Assembly (NCBI RefSeq): GCF_945859685.1
Contig: NC_079148.1
Span: 52,152,421 to 52,216,420 of the forward strand
Direction: 5' to 3'
DNA length: 64,000 nt
From: Eupeodes corollae
Taxonomy: Eukaryota; Arthropoda; Insecta; Diptera; Syrphidae
The notes under the pieces were generated by a model. The model had not been told where the DNA came from. It worked only from the letters and a program-made list of their open reading frames with translations, and ran no database searches. This document shows positions 32,736-45,084 of this stretch, in pieces (position 1 is the stretch's first letter; every line of letters begins with the position of its first letter). Position numbers and translations under genes: made by a program.

Positions 32736-33940
32736 GTTCAATTGTAAAAGTAAAAATAATTAGGATGCAAAATATGCACTTTGCGTATATTTAAACACCA
32801 GAGACTATTGTTTTATTTATCAACAATGTTTTGAATAAAACAATACCTCAAAACTATGCGTTTAAATCATACACCAGTGCATAGTACAGTGAAGTCTATA
32901 GGTGTAGACTTTTTGCCAGAGGATATAAAACATACATACATACATTTATAATGTAGATATGTGTACTTATCTTAAAAATACCGCTAACCAAACGCAATGC
33001 AAACAATTAAACACTCATTTACTCTCTCCATCGAAAGATAGGTATTTAGATAGAGTGTTAGGTTTAGCCTGACAATATGTCCCGACATTTCTAACCGATA
33101 ATTCGATAGACAATCCATCATTTTCTGGATGCTGAATGGAATTTGCATTTAATCTAAAAACATGCAAGACTCACATTCACGCGCATCATCGTCATCACAC
33201 ATGAGCATAAGTATGTATGTGTGTATAAAAGGATATGTATTTAGTAAATGTGGCGCCAAAGGTCTGCAAACATCATCATAGGCAATTTTAATTTGAAATA
33301 TGCAAATTTATTGTTCTATTATTTTGATTCGATAGATTTGCATAAATCAACAAGAGCATCATGTCATAGTGTGTGTGTGTGTATTCATCTAAATCGTGTA
33401 TAATATAAACGCGAATAATGTGGTTTAGCCGCTTTTTCCAGGATATGCCAGCAAACAATGCAAGCAAAGCAATATGTTGTTGATGTGAAGGAGTGTGCTA
33501 TAGAATAGACATATGTACACAAAGACCCAAGAACACTTAATATATTTAACCTCAGTTTTATATAAATTACATATACATACATACATACTTACATATATTT
33601 GTATGTTATGTGTATATTTATTGTTAAGGCTTTTTTCTAACTTATGTTTTCACCAGTTATGGTTAAGTTTATTCGTAACTGACAATATTTTGTATTTTAA
33701 TGGCATTTCATCAAACTAAATTCGTAATAGATAATTGTATTTATTATTGTGCTGATAAGTGAAAAATTAAGTTTTTGTACGTTATGCTGAAATATTATGT
33801 TTTATTGCATATTAATATAACATTAAAATTGAAAAACGGGTCTAATAAAAATAGTTTTGGGAGTTCTAAAAAAAAACGAACCTTTCAAACCAATATTTTC
33901 AGTAAGATGAATTTTGGATGAATCTAAATTCCGGAATTCC
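32736..33940. other. AT-rich sequence with simple repeats, no gene recognised
   Basis: Contains ACATACATACAT-type (about 32930-32945, 33570-33595) and GTGTGTGTGTGT (about 33368-33382) microsatellites. No ORF with a recognisable domain. Confidence 0.5.
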
Positions 33941-34135
33941 AGGTTGAAATTTTTACCTTGTGGAAATTTCAAAAGAGGTGATAACATATCAATTAATGTC
34001 TTAACATATCATGAAAAGTCAAGAGGGGCTGTAGATTTCTAGAGAGGTCTATAGATTTTATGTCTTAAAATATGAAGTGAGGTCTAGAGATTTAAAACGA
34101 GGTCTAGAGAGGGAGGCATTATGATAAGCAGGTAT
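33941..34135. repeat. Minisatellite block (GAGGTCTAGAGATTTTAAA-like units)
   Basis: Irregular units such as GAGAGGTCTATAGATTTTATG, GTGAGGTCTAGAGATTTAAA and ACGAGGTCTAGAGAGGGAGG. They are the reverse complement of the unit type at 735-985 and the same type as 37795-37960. Confidence 0.55.
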
Positions 34136-34168
34136 TTATATATTAAGAGAGGTAGATATAGATAGATA

Positions 34169-37100
34169 CTTACTTACTTAAGGTGGCGCTACAGTCCTGT
34201 GTGAACTAGGGCCTCACCAAACAAACTTCTCCATCTAGCTCGGTCCCTAGCTAGATGTCTCCAGTTTCACGCTCCAAGTTTTGTGAGGTCACTTGTGCGC
34301 GCCACCTGATCCGCGGTCTTCCTCTACTAAGCTGTCCTGTGGGTGTGGATTTGAAGACTTTCCGGGCCGGAGCATTGGTTTCCATGCGCTCTACGTGACC
34401 AGCCATCTTAGTCGTTGGACTTTCACCCTTCTGGCTAAGTCTACGTCGCGGTACAGCCCGTTCAGCTCGCCTTTCCATCTTCTCATCCACTCCCTTTTGA
34501 TGCATACGGGACCGTAGATCACACAAAGAACTTTTCTCTAGAAGCGACCAAAGGTGCTTTCATCCGCTTTTGTCATAGTCCCTGCTTCTTCACCGTATAA
34601 GGACGGGGATGATAAGGGTCTTATATAGCAACACTTTGGTCCCTCGAGAGAGGACTATACCACTCAATTGCGGTTAGCCAGAGTTATTTTGCGTTTGATC
34701 TCAGCGCTGGTGTTGTTTTCTCCGTTCACAGCGAAGTCAGGTAGACGAAGTCCCTGGATACCTCAAAGTTATGTCTATCGATGGTGACGTTTCGACCAAG
34801 GCGTCGGTGTTGTATGTCCTTTCTTGACTACAGCATGTACTTTGTTTTTTCCTCATTAACCGTTAAACCCATTTTTGCCGCCTCTACCTCAATACTCACA
34901 AAAGCCCCACTGACATCACGCTGAGTTCTTCCGATTATGTCAATGTCACCAGCATATGCTAGTAATTGGACATACTTTTGAAAGATAGTGCCTCTAGTGT
35001 TGACATGTGAGCTCTGCACTATTATTTAAAGCACGATGTTAAAAAAATCACATGACAGCGCATCACCTTGTCTAAAACCTTTTTTGACATCGAAAGGTTC
35101 TGTTAAGTTGTTTCCAACCTTTATGGAGCAGCGTGAATTCTCCATGGCCATCCTGCACAAACGGATTAGTTTGACAGGGATGCTAAACCATACATGGCTC
35201 TATACAGCTCGTCCCTGTAGATGCTGTCATATGCGGCCTTGAAATCGATGAAAATATGGTGGGCGTCGATTTGGTGTTCTTGGGTTTTTCCAGGATCTGC
35301 CGTAATGCGAATATTTGATAAACTGTAGACTTTCCTTTCCTAAAACCACACCTATCAAGTTACGGCAGAGAAGATTTTATAGGCGATGTTAAGTAGACTG
35401 ATTCCTCTTTAGTTTGTGCTGTTTAGAGGGTCGCCTTTTTTCAGGATCGGGCAAACAATACTGGGGTTCCATTCATTGGGCATGTTTTCTTCCGACCATA
35501 TCTTACAGATAAGTTGGTGCATGCTCCTAACCAACTTATCTCCAGCTGCTTTAAAGAGCTCGGCATTCAATCCATCTGCTCCAGCGGCCTTATTAGACTT
35601 CAGCTTAGATATGGCAATGTTTACTTCGTCTAAGTCGGGAGGACGGGATTGTTGGCTTTCGTCGTCTATGTTGAATGGATCATCCTGCCTGACAGCGAAA
35701 TTCAGTTCGTCGTCGCCGTTATACAGTCTGTAGAAGTGGTCCTTCCATATCCTCAACATTGGCTGTGGTTCCACTGTGAAGGTTCCACTTTCGTCTTTGC
35801 AGCCTTCGGTTCTATAGGTTTATGGACTTGTTTATTTCAATTCACCTGCTCATAAAACTTTCGAACTTCAATTCTGCTTTTGAACCTCTCAACATCTTCG
35901 ACCTCACGCTTCTCATGCTCTCTCTTTTTCCTCTCGCCTTTTCTGCTCATAGAGCTTATGAGCAGCTCTCGTCCTTTTATGCAGCGCCGCTTTGCGTGCC
36001 TCTTGTTTGGCTGCATTTGCCAGGCGACATTCCTCATCAAACCAGGGGTTCCTTGTTGGTGGCTGCTTGAAACCCAGCACATCAGAGGCGGCTTCTCTGA
36101 TTGCATCTTGGCAACGTTGCCACTGGTTTTCGATACATTGTGTTGGCGGCAGAGATCTTCGTGAGAGGTTACTTATAACTCGGTCGGTAAAGGATTTGGC
36201 GATCTCTAGCGATTGTAGTCGTTCGACATTCTACCTTCTGCCAGCACCTCTTTGTTTTGCCTTAGTTCTGGAAATTCGAAGTGCTACCTTGGCTACAACT
36301 AGTCGGTGCGAGTCGTGTTAGCTCCTTGAAAAGTTTGTACTTCCATGATGCCAGAAGCGTGTCTGGCGTCGATCTGGTGAATCTGGTTGACGGTAGATTG
36401 ATCTGGAGAAGTACAAGTACCTTTGTGGATGTTGAGGTGCCAAAAACGCGTAGGAAAATCTATGAGCCTGAATCCGTTGTCGGAAGTGTTGTCGTGCAGG
36501 CTGTTCTTCCCGATTATTCCCCCAATGATGTCTTCTCTTCCTAGCTTGGCATTCAAATCTCCCAGGACTATTTTAATATCGTAGCTAGGACACTGCTCAT
36601 ATGTTTTGTCTAAGAGCTCGAAGAACATAATATCTTTGGTGTTGTCGTCTTTCTCTTATGTAGGGACGTGCGCGCATATTAGGCTAATGCTGCCGAATTT
36701 AGCTTTGATGCGTATGGTCATGAGGCAGTCATTGATGCACCTATAGCTCAAGACTTCTTGCCTAAGTCTGGCTCCAATGACGAAGCCGCATCCAGATAAT
36801 CGCTGTTAGTTTTTGTGGTAGCAGTCACCATAGTAAATATCGCAGTTTTTCATCCTCTTTTTGCCCGGTCCATCCCGTATTTCCTGGATGGCGGTGATGT
36901 CTGCTTTATAGCAGTCTAGGGTCTCCGCTAATTCTTCGGCCTCACATGGGCTGTTAAGGGACCTAACATTCCACGTGCCTATCCGAAGTTCGTTGTCCTT
37001 TATTTGTTTGCGTAGGTTGTCAACAGTAAATCCATCCGTATCCGAGACTTGTTGGTGTTTGGCAACTATAAGGCATTTACGTGGCCAGGAAGTCACCCCG

Positions 37101-37433
37101 ATGGCACAACCCCCAACCTGGAGGGCCAGATCCTAACTATTTTTCCAAGGATAGGGAGCCGGATAAAACCGGTCCTTATTGGCTTGGGCTCCGAATAACT
37201 CGAAGCAGCCCTATGAGGTGTTCACTAAGTAGTTGAACCTTACTGGAACTGTAGACGTCACCTTTGAATTCATCTTGGGAATTCCTCCGATGCCGTCTGA
37301 ATAAGGAGAGCTGCCTTAGTGGAAACACCTTTACCCCCCCCTCTCTCATTGCACCTGATGTTCACCACGGGGAGGTGAGAGTAGGAGTTGATAGACAGAG
37401 GTTTGTTTTGTGAAAAACCTGTGGACGCTGTGG
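34169..37433 (-). mobile_element. RTE-like LINE (copy R2), longest copy, degenerate
   Basis: From a 5' leader near 37433 the minus strand reads MTSWPRKCLIVAKHQQVSDT, the endonuclease start (ELRIGTWNVRSLNSP; ITAIQEIRDGPGKK), endonuclease core (IVLGDLNAKLGREDI), linker (QANAAKQ-like; RKAALHK-like), RT (NKAAGADGLNAELFKAAGDK; CPILKKGDPLNSTN) and the catalytic box as LLAYAGDIDIIGR (YADD to YAGD). It ends at 34169 with the reverse complement of AAGTAAGTAAG. Many indels break all frames. It supplies the leader and start codons that copy R1 lacks. It lies between two minisatellite blocks. Confidence 0.85.
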
Positions 37434-37794
37434 ACCTGTGGACTCAAAATAGTTTACTCTCTAATATTAAAAACCAAACTATATATTGATGGAAAAAAAC
37501 GTCACATTTATAGCACAAGTTTTTCGCGATACGGATACTTTTTCGCACAGTTTGAAAAAAAAAACATACATTTCTTTATTTTCTTTCATATAGTTCGTGG
37601 GTTTTCCTAATGACCCCAATATCTTTATGACTCCCTGTTTGCCTGTCTGTTTCTGTTCTTAAAACTTATGAAATTTTTTACCCCCTGTAACTTCGACAAC
37701 CAAAATAGTTTTTTTCGACTTAGAAGATATCTGCACCTGCATCAAAAAGTGAATTTCTAAAAAAGGACTTATTTCGTTCTCACAACTGACGATT

Positions 37795-37960
37795 CAAATG
37801 ATGTCTGCATATTTCAAGGGAGATCTTGAAATATCTAGTTAGGTCTAGAGATTTTAAGTGAGGTCTTGAGATTTCCAGGAAGGTCTGCAGATTTTACGGC
37901 AAATCGTGAAATATCAGGAAAGGCTTGAATATTTACAGCCAGGCCTTGGATTATTTTTCT
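37795..37960. repeat. Minisatellite block, same unit type and orientation as 33.94-34.13 kb
   Basis: Units GGAGATCTTGAAATATCTAG, TTAGGTCTAGAGATTTTAAG, TGAGGTCTTGAGATTTCCAG and GAAGGTCTGCAGATTTTACG, about 27 nt each. Positions 37434-37794 between the RTE 5' end and this block are unique-looking, with no gene. Confidence 0.55.
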
Positions 37961-40020
37961 CTCCAAAGGTGGCAACCCTGTACCTTGAACAGGTTTTAGT
38001 AGACAAGTCTTGCACGAAATATTCCGACAGTCTTAAACAATTTTTTCCAACTTTCTTTAATTTTGTAATGAAATTTATTTTCAAGTTTAATATCTTAAAA
38101 TTAAAAATACATAAATTGAAGAATTATGCTATATTCATTTTAATTGTGTCTATAATTTGCGTTCATTCAGTTTGAAACTGATGTGTTTTGTATTTTACGA
38201 TTGAACAGTTATATAATGCGATGGAAATCGCATATCTACATTCCTTACAGCCTTTGTAAATTTGAGTATTCAGCCAAGCTGTAACTTAATGAATTATCTA
38301 CGATATTATATAGGTTTTGAATTAGGTCGATGAGCTATGTATAGGATACATTGCATATATAAATATATATACAAGGTAGATACAATTATGATATGGTTAG
38401 ATCTTTGGCCTAATTAACAAATACATTGCGTATAAGAGAGGGTAAATTTCCAGTGATTGATTAACTTGATTCGTCGAGTGATAGATCAAATTAGGATTAC
38501 ATTTACTTATACTACGTACATTATATGTATGTATGTACTGCACAATGTAGATAGGAGGTATATGCGGTGCTAAAGGGTTGCAATATGCAATGTATACCTA
38601 CTAACTACTTAGTTTTTAGTTATTGGTTTCAATATTGTGTTTGAATGTGATATTATATTGATGTTTGATGTAAATTGCTAATCAATATCACTTACCTCAT
38701 ATCTTCTATTTGAATTTGTATATATGTATGAACATAATTTTGCTATTGATAGATTGTTAGCAAATTTAACACATTATTATCGAATTTCATGTTATCAACT
38801 TAACAAGTGCTTAAAACACTATCAACAATATTTCTGTTCAGACGTTGTTTAAGAATTTACTCATCCATAGGTCAGGGTTATTGTTTGTAAAATTTTCAAG
38901 CCGTTTATCAGTTTTCCGAATTAACATTCAACTTTGAAAACCTATGCTATATGTAGTTACAGACTTCTATGGGTCTCTTTTTTTGTTTGGAACCATTCAT
39001 ACATATATGAATGAGGAAAACCACTGTTAAAATATTATTCATCGCAGCCCGCAGTATCAAAAACAGATTTTCCATCAGTATTGCAACGCATATAAACGTA
39101 CCTACACATATACATACATACACTGAGGGCAAAATTTTCCAAAACAGAAAATACCCCTTTAGCTAGCACCCAGTAGAGTCGTCCTAGATTATTATGCTTT
39201 GGGCCAGTTGTCTGCAACCATCATCGCCATACAAACCCACAGAACCGATTTATACTTTTTTGGAACAGATAAAACCGCAATCGTCTAATGACATGAACCT
39301 GAGCTTTTTTGGTATTCAAAAAACTCTCCCCCGCCCTTCTCCAAAAAAAAGAAAAACAAAGACCGAAAACTGAAAACCCTGCCAACATCATAAACCAAAA
39401 AAAGATAAAAAAAAAACAACTACAACAACAAAACCAAAACATTCCACAAAAAACCTACAAGATAATCAATTTTCAAAAACGAGCAAAGGTGTGGAATAAA
39501 GAAGGCTATACTCTGGCAAGTAGATATATAGGTATATCAATGCACATATATAAAAGCTCAATGGCTGAGTCTTCTGTATATGCTTATGCTTTGCACTCAC
39601 ATTAGCAGATATGTCCTTCGAAGGATGGGAATGTAGGTGAATGGGATTAGAGTCTAAAGTCTATACCATCACCATTCATACTATATACACCATAATGCAT
39701 AGACAACATACACCGTTCGTCGTCATCTCCGTCCGTATCCTTGTTTTTTATCAGGCAATATTTGCCAGCACATTAATCAAAGAGATGCAGGCAAATTTAC
39801 GTTGCACTTCTTCACACTCTGCCGGGTTATTCCTATGGAACCAAACGAAGAACTAAACTGTGAATCTACAGGGAATGCTACCGTTCATCAACAACATCAT
39901 CGCCGTCGTTCTTGTCGTTGTCGTCACCAGCATCATAATATCACCATGGTCATATGTACCTATGTATTTGTATATAAATGTCGTGGCCGTATCAAAAAAA
40001 TTATAGCGCCTGCCATCGTT
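37961..40020. other. Unique-looking non-coding sequence, no gene recognised
   Basis: Contains ATATAAATATATATAC and TGTATGTATGTA microsatellites near 38355-38375 and 38525-38540, a strongly A-rich stretch 39340-39480 that yields long low-complexity ORFs on both strands, and CATCATCGCCGTCG-type trinucleotide repeats near 39890-39935. No ORF has a recognisable domain. Confidence 0.5.
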
Positions 40021-40029
40021 TAAGTATTA

Positions 40030-40735
40030 ATTCCGTTTTATGTAAAATAATTAATTTTTAAATCAACTATTTTCAAAAATTCTTTGATGGAGATTTTCGA
40101 TTTCGTAGCAGTTTCGCATTGGGCGCCATTTAGAAAATTATGAAGTTGAAGTGCATATTTCGTTTTGTATGTTGTAATTATTTTTAGAACCGACAAGTCT
40201 ATATTTTTTAAGATACTTGGGGATGGGGAGCCATTCGTAAGATCTTCGATCAGTTAGCAGTTCCGCATTGGGCGCCATTTAGATACCCTTAAATTTTTAG
40301 TACAAATAACGTTTTTTTTTTTTAAATAAATGTATTTTGATCTTCAAATGTTATAATTCAAAGATACTTTTCGATGAGAAGAATATGCAACATTTTTCCA
40401 TCAACTAGCAGTTTCGCATTGGGCGCCATTTAGGATATTATAAAGTTGAAGTTCATATTCCGTTTTGTATGTTATAATTGTTTTTGGAACCCAAAAGTCT
40501 ATACATTACAGATACTAGGAGATGGGGAGCCATTAGTAAGATCTTCGATCAGTTAACAGTTCCGCATTGGGCGCCATTTAGATACCCTTCAATTTTTAGT
40601 ACAAATTACTTTTTTTTTTGAAATAAATATATTTTGATCTTCAAATGTTAAACTTTCAAAGATAGGCTCGATGAGGAGCCTATGGAACATTTTTCCAACA
40701 ACTAGCAGTTTCACATTGGGCTTCATTTAGAATTA
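40030..40735. repeat. Satellite with two alternating ~149-bp monomers (higher-order array A-B-A-B-A)
   Basis: The core GCAGTTTCGCATTGGGCGCC or a close variant starts at 40108, 40257, 40408, 40556 and 40705, spacings 149, 151, 148 and 149. Copies 1 and 3 (type A, GTTTCGC, followed by GAAGTT...CGTTTTGTATGTT) resemble each other more than copies 2 and 4 (type B, GTTCCGC, followed by ATACCCTT...TTTTTAGTACAAAT), so the real period is about 299 bp. The last core is degenerate (CACATTGGGCTTCATTTAG). Confidence 0.85.
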
Positions 40736-41024
40736 TCTGCTTAAAATTAACAAAACTAAGGTTTTTGTTGCTTTTGAAAGGACATGTTTGAATAAGGTGG
40801 CTTAGAAGAGACTTGTATCGAGATTTCTGACAGGATACTCTTCCACCTTAAGACCATGTTGTTACATAGTTCTGAGTTATATAAGATAAGGTGTAGGGCA
40901 AAGGCAATAATACAATATGAATTATTGCTTTAAACAAAGCTATGTTGTTGCATTATAGAGTAATGCGCTCAACTATGGTTCAAAACCGATAAATTTATTA
41001 CTAATGCTGAACAATGACTGCTCA

Positions 41025-41160
41025 CAAAAATTGGGCTTATTCAAAGATAGGCACACCATTAAAAAAAAGAGAATGATTCCTATATCTTGGATTTTTGCCC
41101 ATAACTTGTTGTAAAATTGGTCTTATTCAAAGATAGGCACACCATTGGAAAGGGAATGAT
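41025..41160 (+). repeat. Short tandem duplication (TTATTCAAAGATAGGCACAC units)
   Basis: TTATTCAAAGATAGGCACACC occurs at about 41037 and 41124, each followed by an ATT...GAATGATTCC segment, so an ~87-nt unit is duplicated. CAAAGATAGGC also occurs in the satellite just upstream (about 40657), so the two may be related. Confidence 0.55.
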
Positions 41161-43414
41161 TCCAAAATCACAATCCTCAAATTTCAGCCATCTAGGTGGT
41201 CTAGATCGAGAAATAATGGAGTTCAAAAATGTCCCTCTGGGAACCGACTTTTCACCTTCTAGGACGCATAATAAGCGAGATATTCGCATTTGCTAAGGCT
41301 TTAGATAACAATGTTTTCAACTGGAAATGATGTATATCTACATTAAGATGCAACGAAGATGGGACGCACTAAACATTTTGCCATTAACCACTTTAAGTGC
41401 AGCTCCGGAAACAAGATATTGGCAATAATACCTCCTGTTTACTTTTTTTAAATTTATGGCATCGTTATTAAAAAACCTACCTACTAAATATTGTAATGCT
41501 TATCTATTTGACTCAAAATCATAACGAGGGTAGATCCAACCATGTAAAATAAAATGCTCTGTTGCCTTATCGCCCACGTCACTATCACCACCACTTCAAG
41601 CAGCAGAATCCCTGTATCCCAGCCAGTCTACCCGAAAAAGAGCAAAAGACTCTTGTTTTTCTTTCATACTCTCCAGACTCATCGTATATAATACCTACTC
41701 CTTTGCAGTTTGTTGTGTTGTTTGATATGAAAGCATAATCTGGAATGAATGAACCCTCATGTTAACCCCTTTTCCAATTAGATATCTTCATAACTTCCCA
41801 CTGAATCTTTCTATACCTATAACTGATGATAAACCTACCTACATATATTATGTGAGCGAGAAAGGGGCTTGATGCTATAATATCCTTTACCAAATTTTCT
41901 ATCCATGCACTTGATCCAATCTGATCTGATCCGATCTGCATCCAAAACAGCTCAACGAAATGTGCTTCGTTTGTCTTTGTTTTCCTCTTTTTACTCGCAT
42001 CAAGGACATTGTTAGTTAGTTAGGTATCGTAATACAACTCGGTGTTTGTGTGTGTGTGTAGGTGTATGTTGCCCTTTTAATGGATTTTTAGACAGATTTT
42101 ATCCCATCCGGATGCTAAATAAGAATTTTGAGGCTTTTTTGTTTTTTCTATTCAACCGTATTCACTTCAGCCACCATCCACCAGCCAAGTACACGCTCAG
42201 CTCATCGAATTGTGTTGTGATTGTGACCGCAACAGCAGCGGCAGTAGCAGCTAAGGGGGTGGTAGGTAGAGATATGCCATATGGACCGGGTGAAATAGTC
42301 CTTCATCCGCCTTAGGCATTTATTTATATTTTTTTTGTTTTCATTTTTTTTTTTGGGTTTTTTGAACCTCCTTCCATGTTGTTCCAGTCTGTGACTGGCT
42401 GGGCTGGGAGTCCTTGCCATAGCGTATATTATGTTGGTCTTCATCGTCGTCGTCGTCGTCGCTGGGAAACAACATATAACAAAGTGAATATAACCAAGGC
42501 TTCTCCCCTTCCAGAAGGAAAACAAACTCAAATTGAATCTGATGAAATTTTGATTTCATTTCGAATGAATTCTAAAATAACATCGGGGGCTGTGATTGAA
42601 AAATATTGGTCAATGTGTACAATTCTTTTGGATACGGATACGTACGTACCTACCTATATATTTGGTCCTGACGATTGGTGGAGTGTGGTGTGCTGAAACG
42701 CTTGAACGTGGGTAAATGACGTGCTCTGTGCCGTGTGCGTTCGTTCATGGAGTTGTTGGGTATCTAAGGATATGTATGTTGTTCTTACGAGTAGAAACAT
42801 AACGCGCCCTATACCTACACCAGAATTGGATATTTTGTGCTTATCTTATTTCATTTTGAGGCCTGAGCAAACATTTTTACGTTTGGTTGAGTCCGATAAA
42901 CACGGCAGGAAAAACAGACCGAAATAATGTGTACCAAAATACCTGACTCCCTGTACACCATAGCAGAATATATCTCAACAGCTTCTTACATAAAACATGT
43001 ATGAACGGAACGGTACTTGGGTGCGTTTTGGTACTTTGGAACTTTTATGTTTGCTAATTCGTTAGAAATGGTGTTTTTTTGTTTACAATAAAGCGGTCTT
43101 CAGTAAAATTTTTCACGCATTTTACTGATGTTTTTTTGTAAGGATTGTTATTTGGTCCTTATGCGTTTGTTGGAATAGAATTATACAAGGTCTTTTATTA
43201 CGTGAATTTTAAGCTTTGGTTTAAGGAAACTGTTTTATTTATATTTCATTCCTTCGAATTTCAGATGCATCTCTGTAAAAAGCAAATATCGAAAATGTCG
43301 GAGTTTTTAGAAATAACACTGAATTTGCCCACTTAATGGGTTACATAATTTTTAAGTAGCTTCTTCAAATATATGACGCTTACATGAGGTAAAGGGTTTT
43401 AAAAAAACAGGTTT
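41161..43414. other. Unique-looking non-coding sequence, no gene recognised
   Basis: Contains GTGTGTGTGTGT near 42048, CAGCAGCGGCAGTAGCAGC near 42230 and TCGTCGTCGTCGTCGTCG at about 42443-42462. ORFs here are low-complexity or without similarity I recognise. The stretch looks like host intron or intergenic DNA. Confidence 0.45.
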
Positions 43415-44362
43415 CATTTTGTTTTGTAATGGGTCCGATTTGTCACATTGAAAATTTTGACATTTCTCGACGTTTCAAGGTCCCTAGAGTCGAAATAAAA
43501 GATTTTTAGAAAGATGTCTGTGCGTGCGTGTGTACGTACGTTCGTACGTCCGTACGTTAGCGCCGATTTTTCGTCGTAAATAGCTCAAGAACCAGAAGAG
43601 ATATCGATTTCAAATAAATTTTGTCATACAGATAATAAGGCAGAAAAATGCTGAAATGGCTCTCAAGAAAATTGCGTGGGTGTTTTTTTTACCATAGTAG
43701 TTAGAAAAAAAAATTTGAAAAACATCAATTTAAAGGTTTTTTTTATAAATCAAGAAAACTGAAGAAAAAAATTTGTCACCTGCAAAATTTTACGACTTAA
43801 ATATGATTTCATATTCAAAACAATTTTGTGCAACGAAGAATAATGTTTTTGACATCTGATAAAATTTTGAGAAAAATCGAATTGACAGTTTTTTTTATAA
43901 AAAATAAAAATCTAAAAAAAGAACACTACTCAAAGTTGTTAAAAAAAAATATCGATTAAAATATCTTTTCAAAAACTTGAAATTTAGGCTTCAAACTTAT
44001 TTTATCTTATAAGAAATATTTTTTTTCAACATTCTGGAAAATGTTGAGAAAAATCGAATTGACATTTTTTTTTACAAAAAATAAAACAATACTAAAATTT
44101 GGTAAAAATTTACTTTCGATTCAAATAGCTTTTCAAAAATTAAAAATATTGGCTTCAAACTTATTTTATTTCACAGAAAATATTGTTTTCGATATTCAGT
44201 AATTTTTATATAAAAATCCAACAGCCTGTTTTTTCATAAAAAATAAAATTTACAAAAAATAGTACGCATATTTGGTGAAAATTGATACGAGTACAAATAG
44301 ACAAACTTTTAAGCAAGACAAATCGACAGAAGTTATCAGTGTGGGTCGCATCCCAGCCTCTT
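43415..44362 (+). repeat. AT-rich dispersed repeat family X, copy X1, with internal diverged tandem units
   Basis: Starts with TAATGGGTCCGATTTGTCAC and GACATTTCTCGACGTTTCAA, then a TACGTACGTTCGTACG stretch, then tandem-like units marked by ATCGAATTGACA (43876, 44053) and ATCCAACAGCCTG (44216), 177 and 163 nt apart. It ends with GAAGTTATCAGTG and GCATCCCAGCCTCTTTT. The same sequence recurs inverted at 48.4-49.3 kb and directly at 55.1-56.1 kb. No ORF is supported; the class is unknown. Confidence 0.7.
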
Positions 44363-44519
44363 TTATTGTTCTTGAATGATATACTTTTATATTTGAATAG
44401 AGGAATTGAAATGCGTAATTTCAGAATAAAAGAAACGATGTATGCTGATGACATTGTTCGTTTAGCGGGTACACCAATAAGGCTCCAGATGATGATCCCG
44501 AAACTTAAAGAATAATAAA
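44352..44519 (+). pseudogene. LINE reverse transcriptase fragment around the YADD box
   Basis: Encodes FLNDILLYLNRGIEMRNFRI and MYADDIVRLAGTPIRLQMM, a palm-domain fragment of an APE-type LINE. It begins where repeat X1 ends and stops after about 55 residues. It differs from family C. Confidence 0.65.
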
Positions 44520-45084
44520 AAAAAGGATATGCTGAAAGATGAGAAAGTTCTCAAGGTCAGAGCTGTCAAGCTTGAACTCGCATGTGAGATCGAACGAGCA
44601 GACTCGGACTTGGACTCAGTTTCATTTGCCAAAAAAACGAGTTCACTCTCTACAGTTTTGACTCAGTGATATATGAGAACGATCTAAAAGCTCTTTGTAT
44701 GCTCTTGCAATAGTTAAAACAGTAGTTTCTGTGCGGTCAGTCGAGACAAGAAGGTAAAATGTCTTCTGAAAGCGAAAATGAAAGCTTAATTATAAACAAT
44801 ATTGCTGACCATCTTATTGATTTATAGTAAAAGAACTGAAACTTAATAAAGTTTCGTTACTTTTTTTTAAATGGTGTCATTAACCAAGGCCTTATGCCAC
44901 ACTCTTCATCACCCAGTAATATTGCTTAAAATTAGTATTCATATGATTAAATAAGAAACTATTCTTCAAAATACGGGAGTCGTGGACTGATCCTGGCTAG
45001 CAAACTTCAATCCTTGTAAATTTTTCATCCGCGTTGCAGGTAGCCTGTACATTTATTAAGTAGTATCCTTTTCGATTGACGTAC
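44520..45084. other. Non-coding stretch, nothing recognised
   Basis: No domain-bearing ORF or clear repeat was seen between the RT fragment and LINE C2. Confidence 0.45.

Noticed and set aside
39221..39605. Cys/Phe-rich and Lys/Gln-rich ORFs on opposite strands
   Set aside because: Products of an A-rich low-complexity tract.
40108..40735. Regularly spaced repeats as a CRISPR array
   Set aside because: The ~149-bp monomers are repeated along their whole length with no unique spacers, and the context is eukaryotic.
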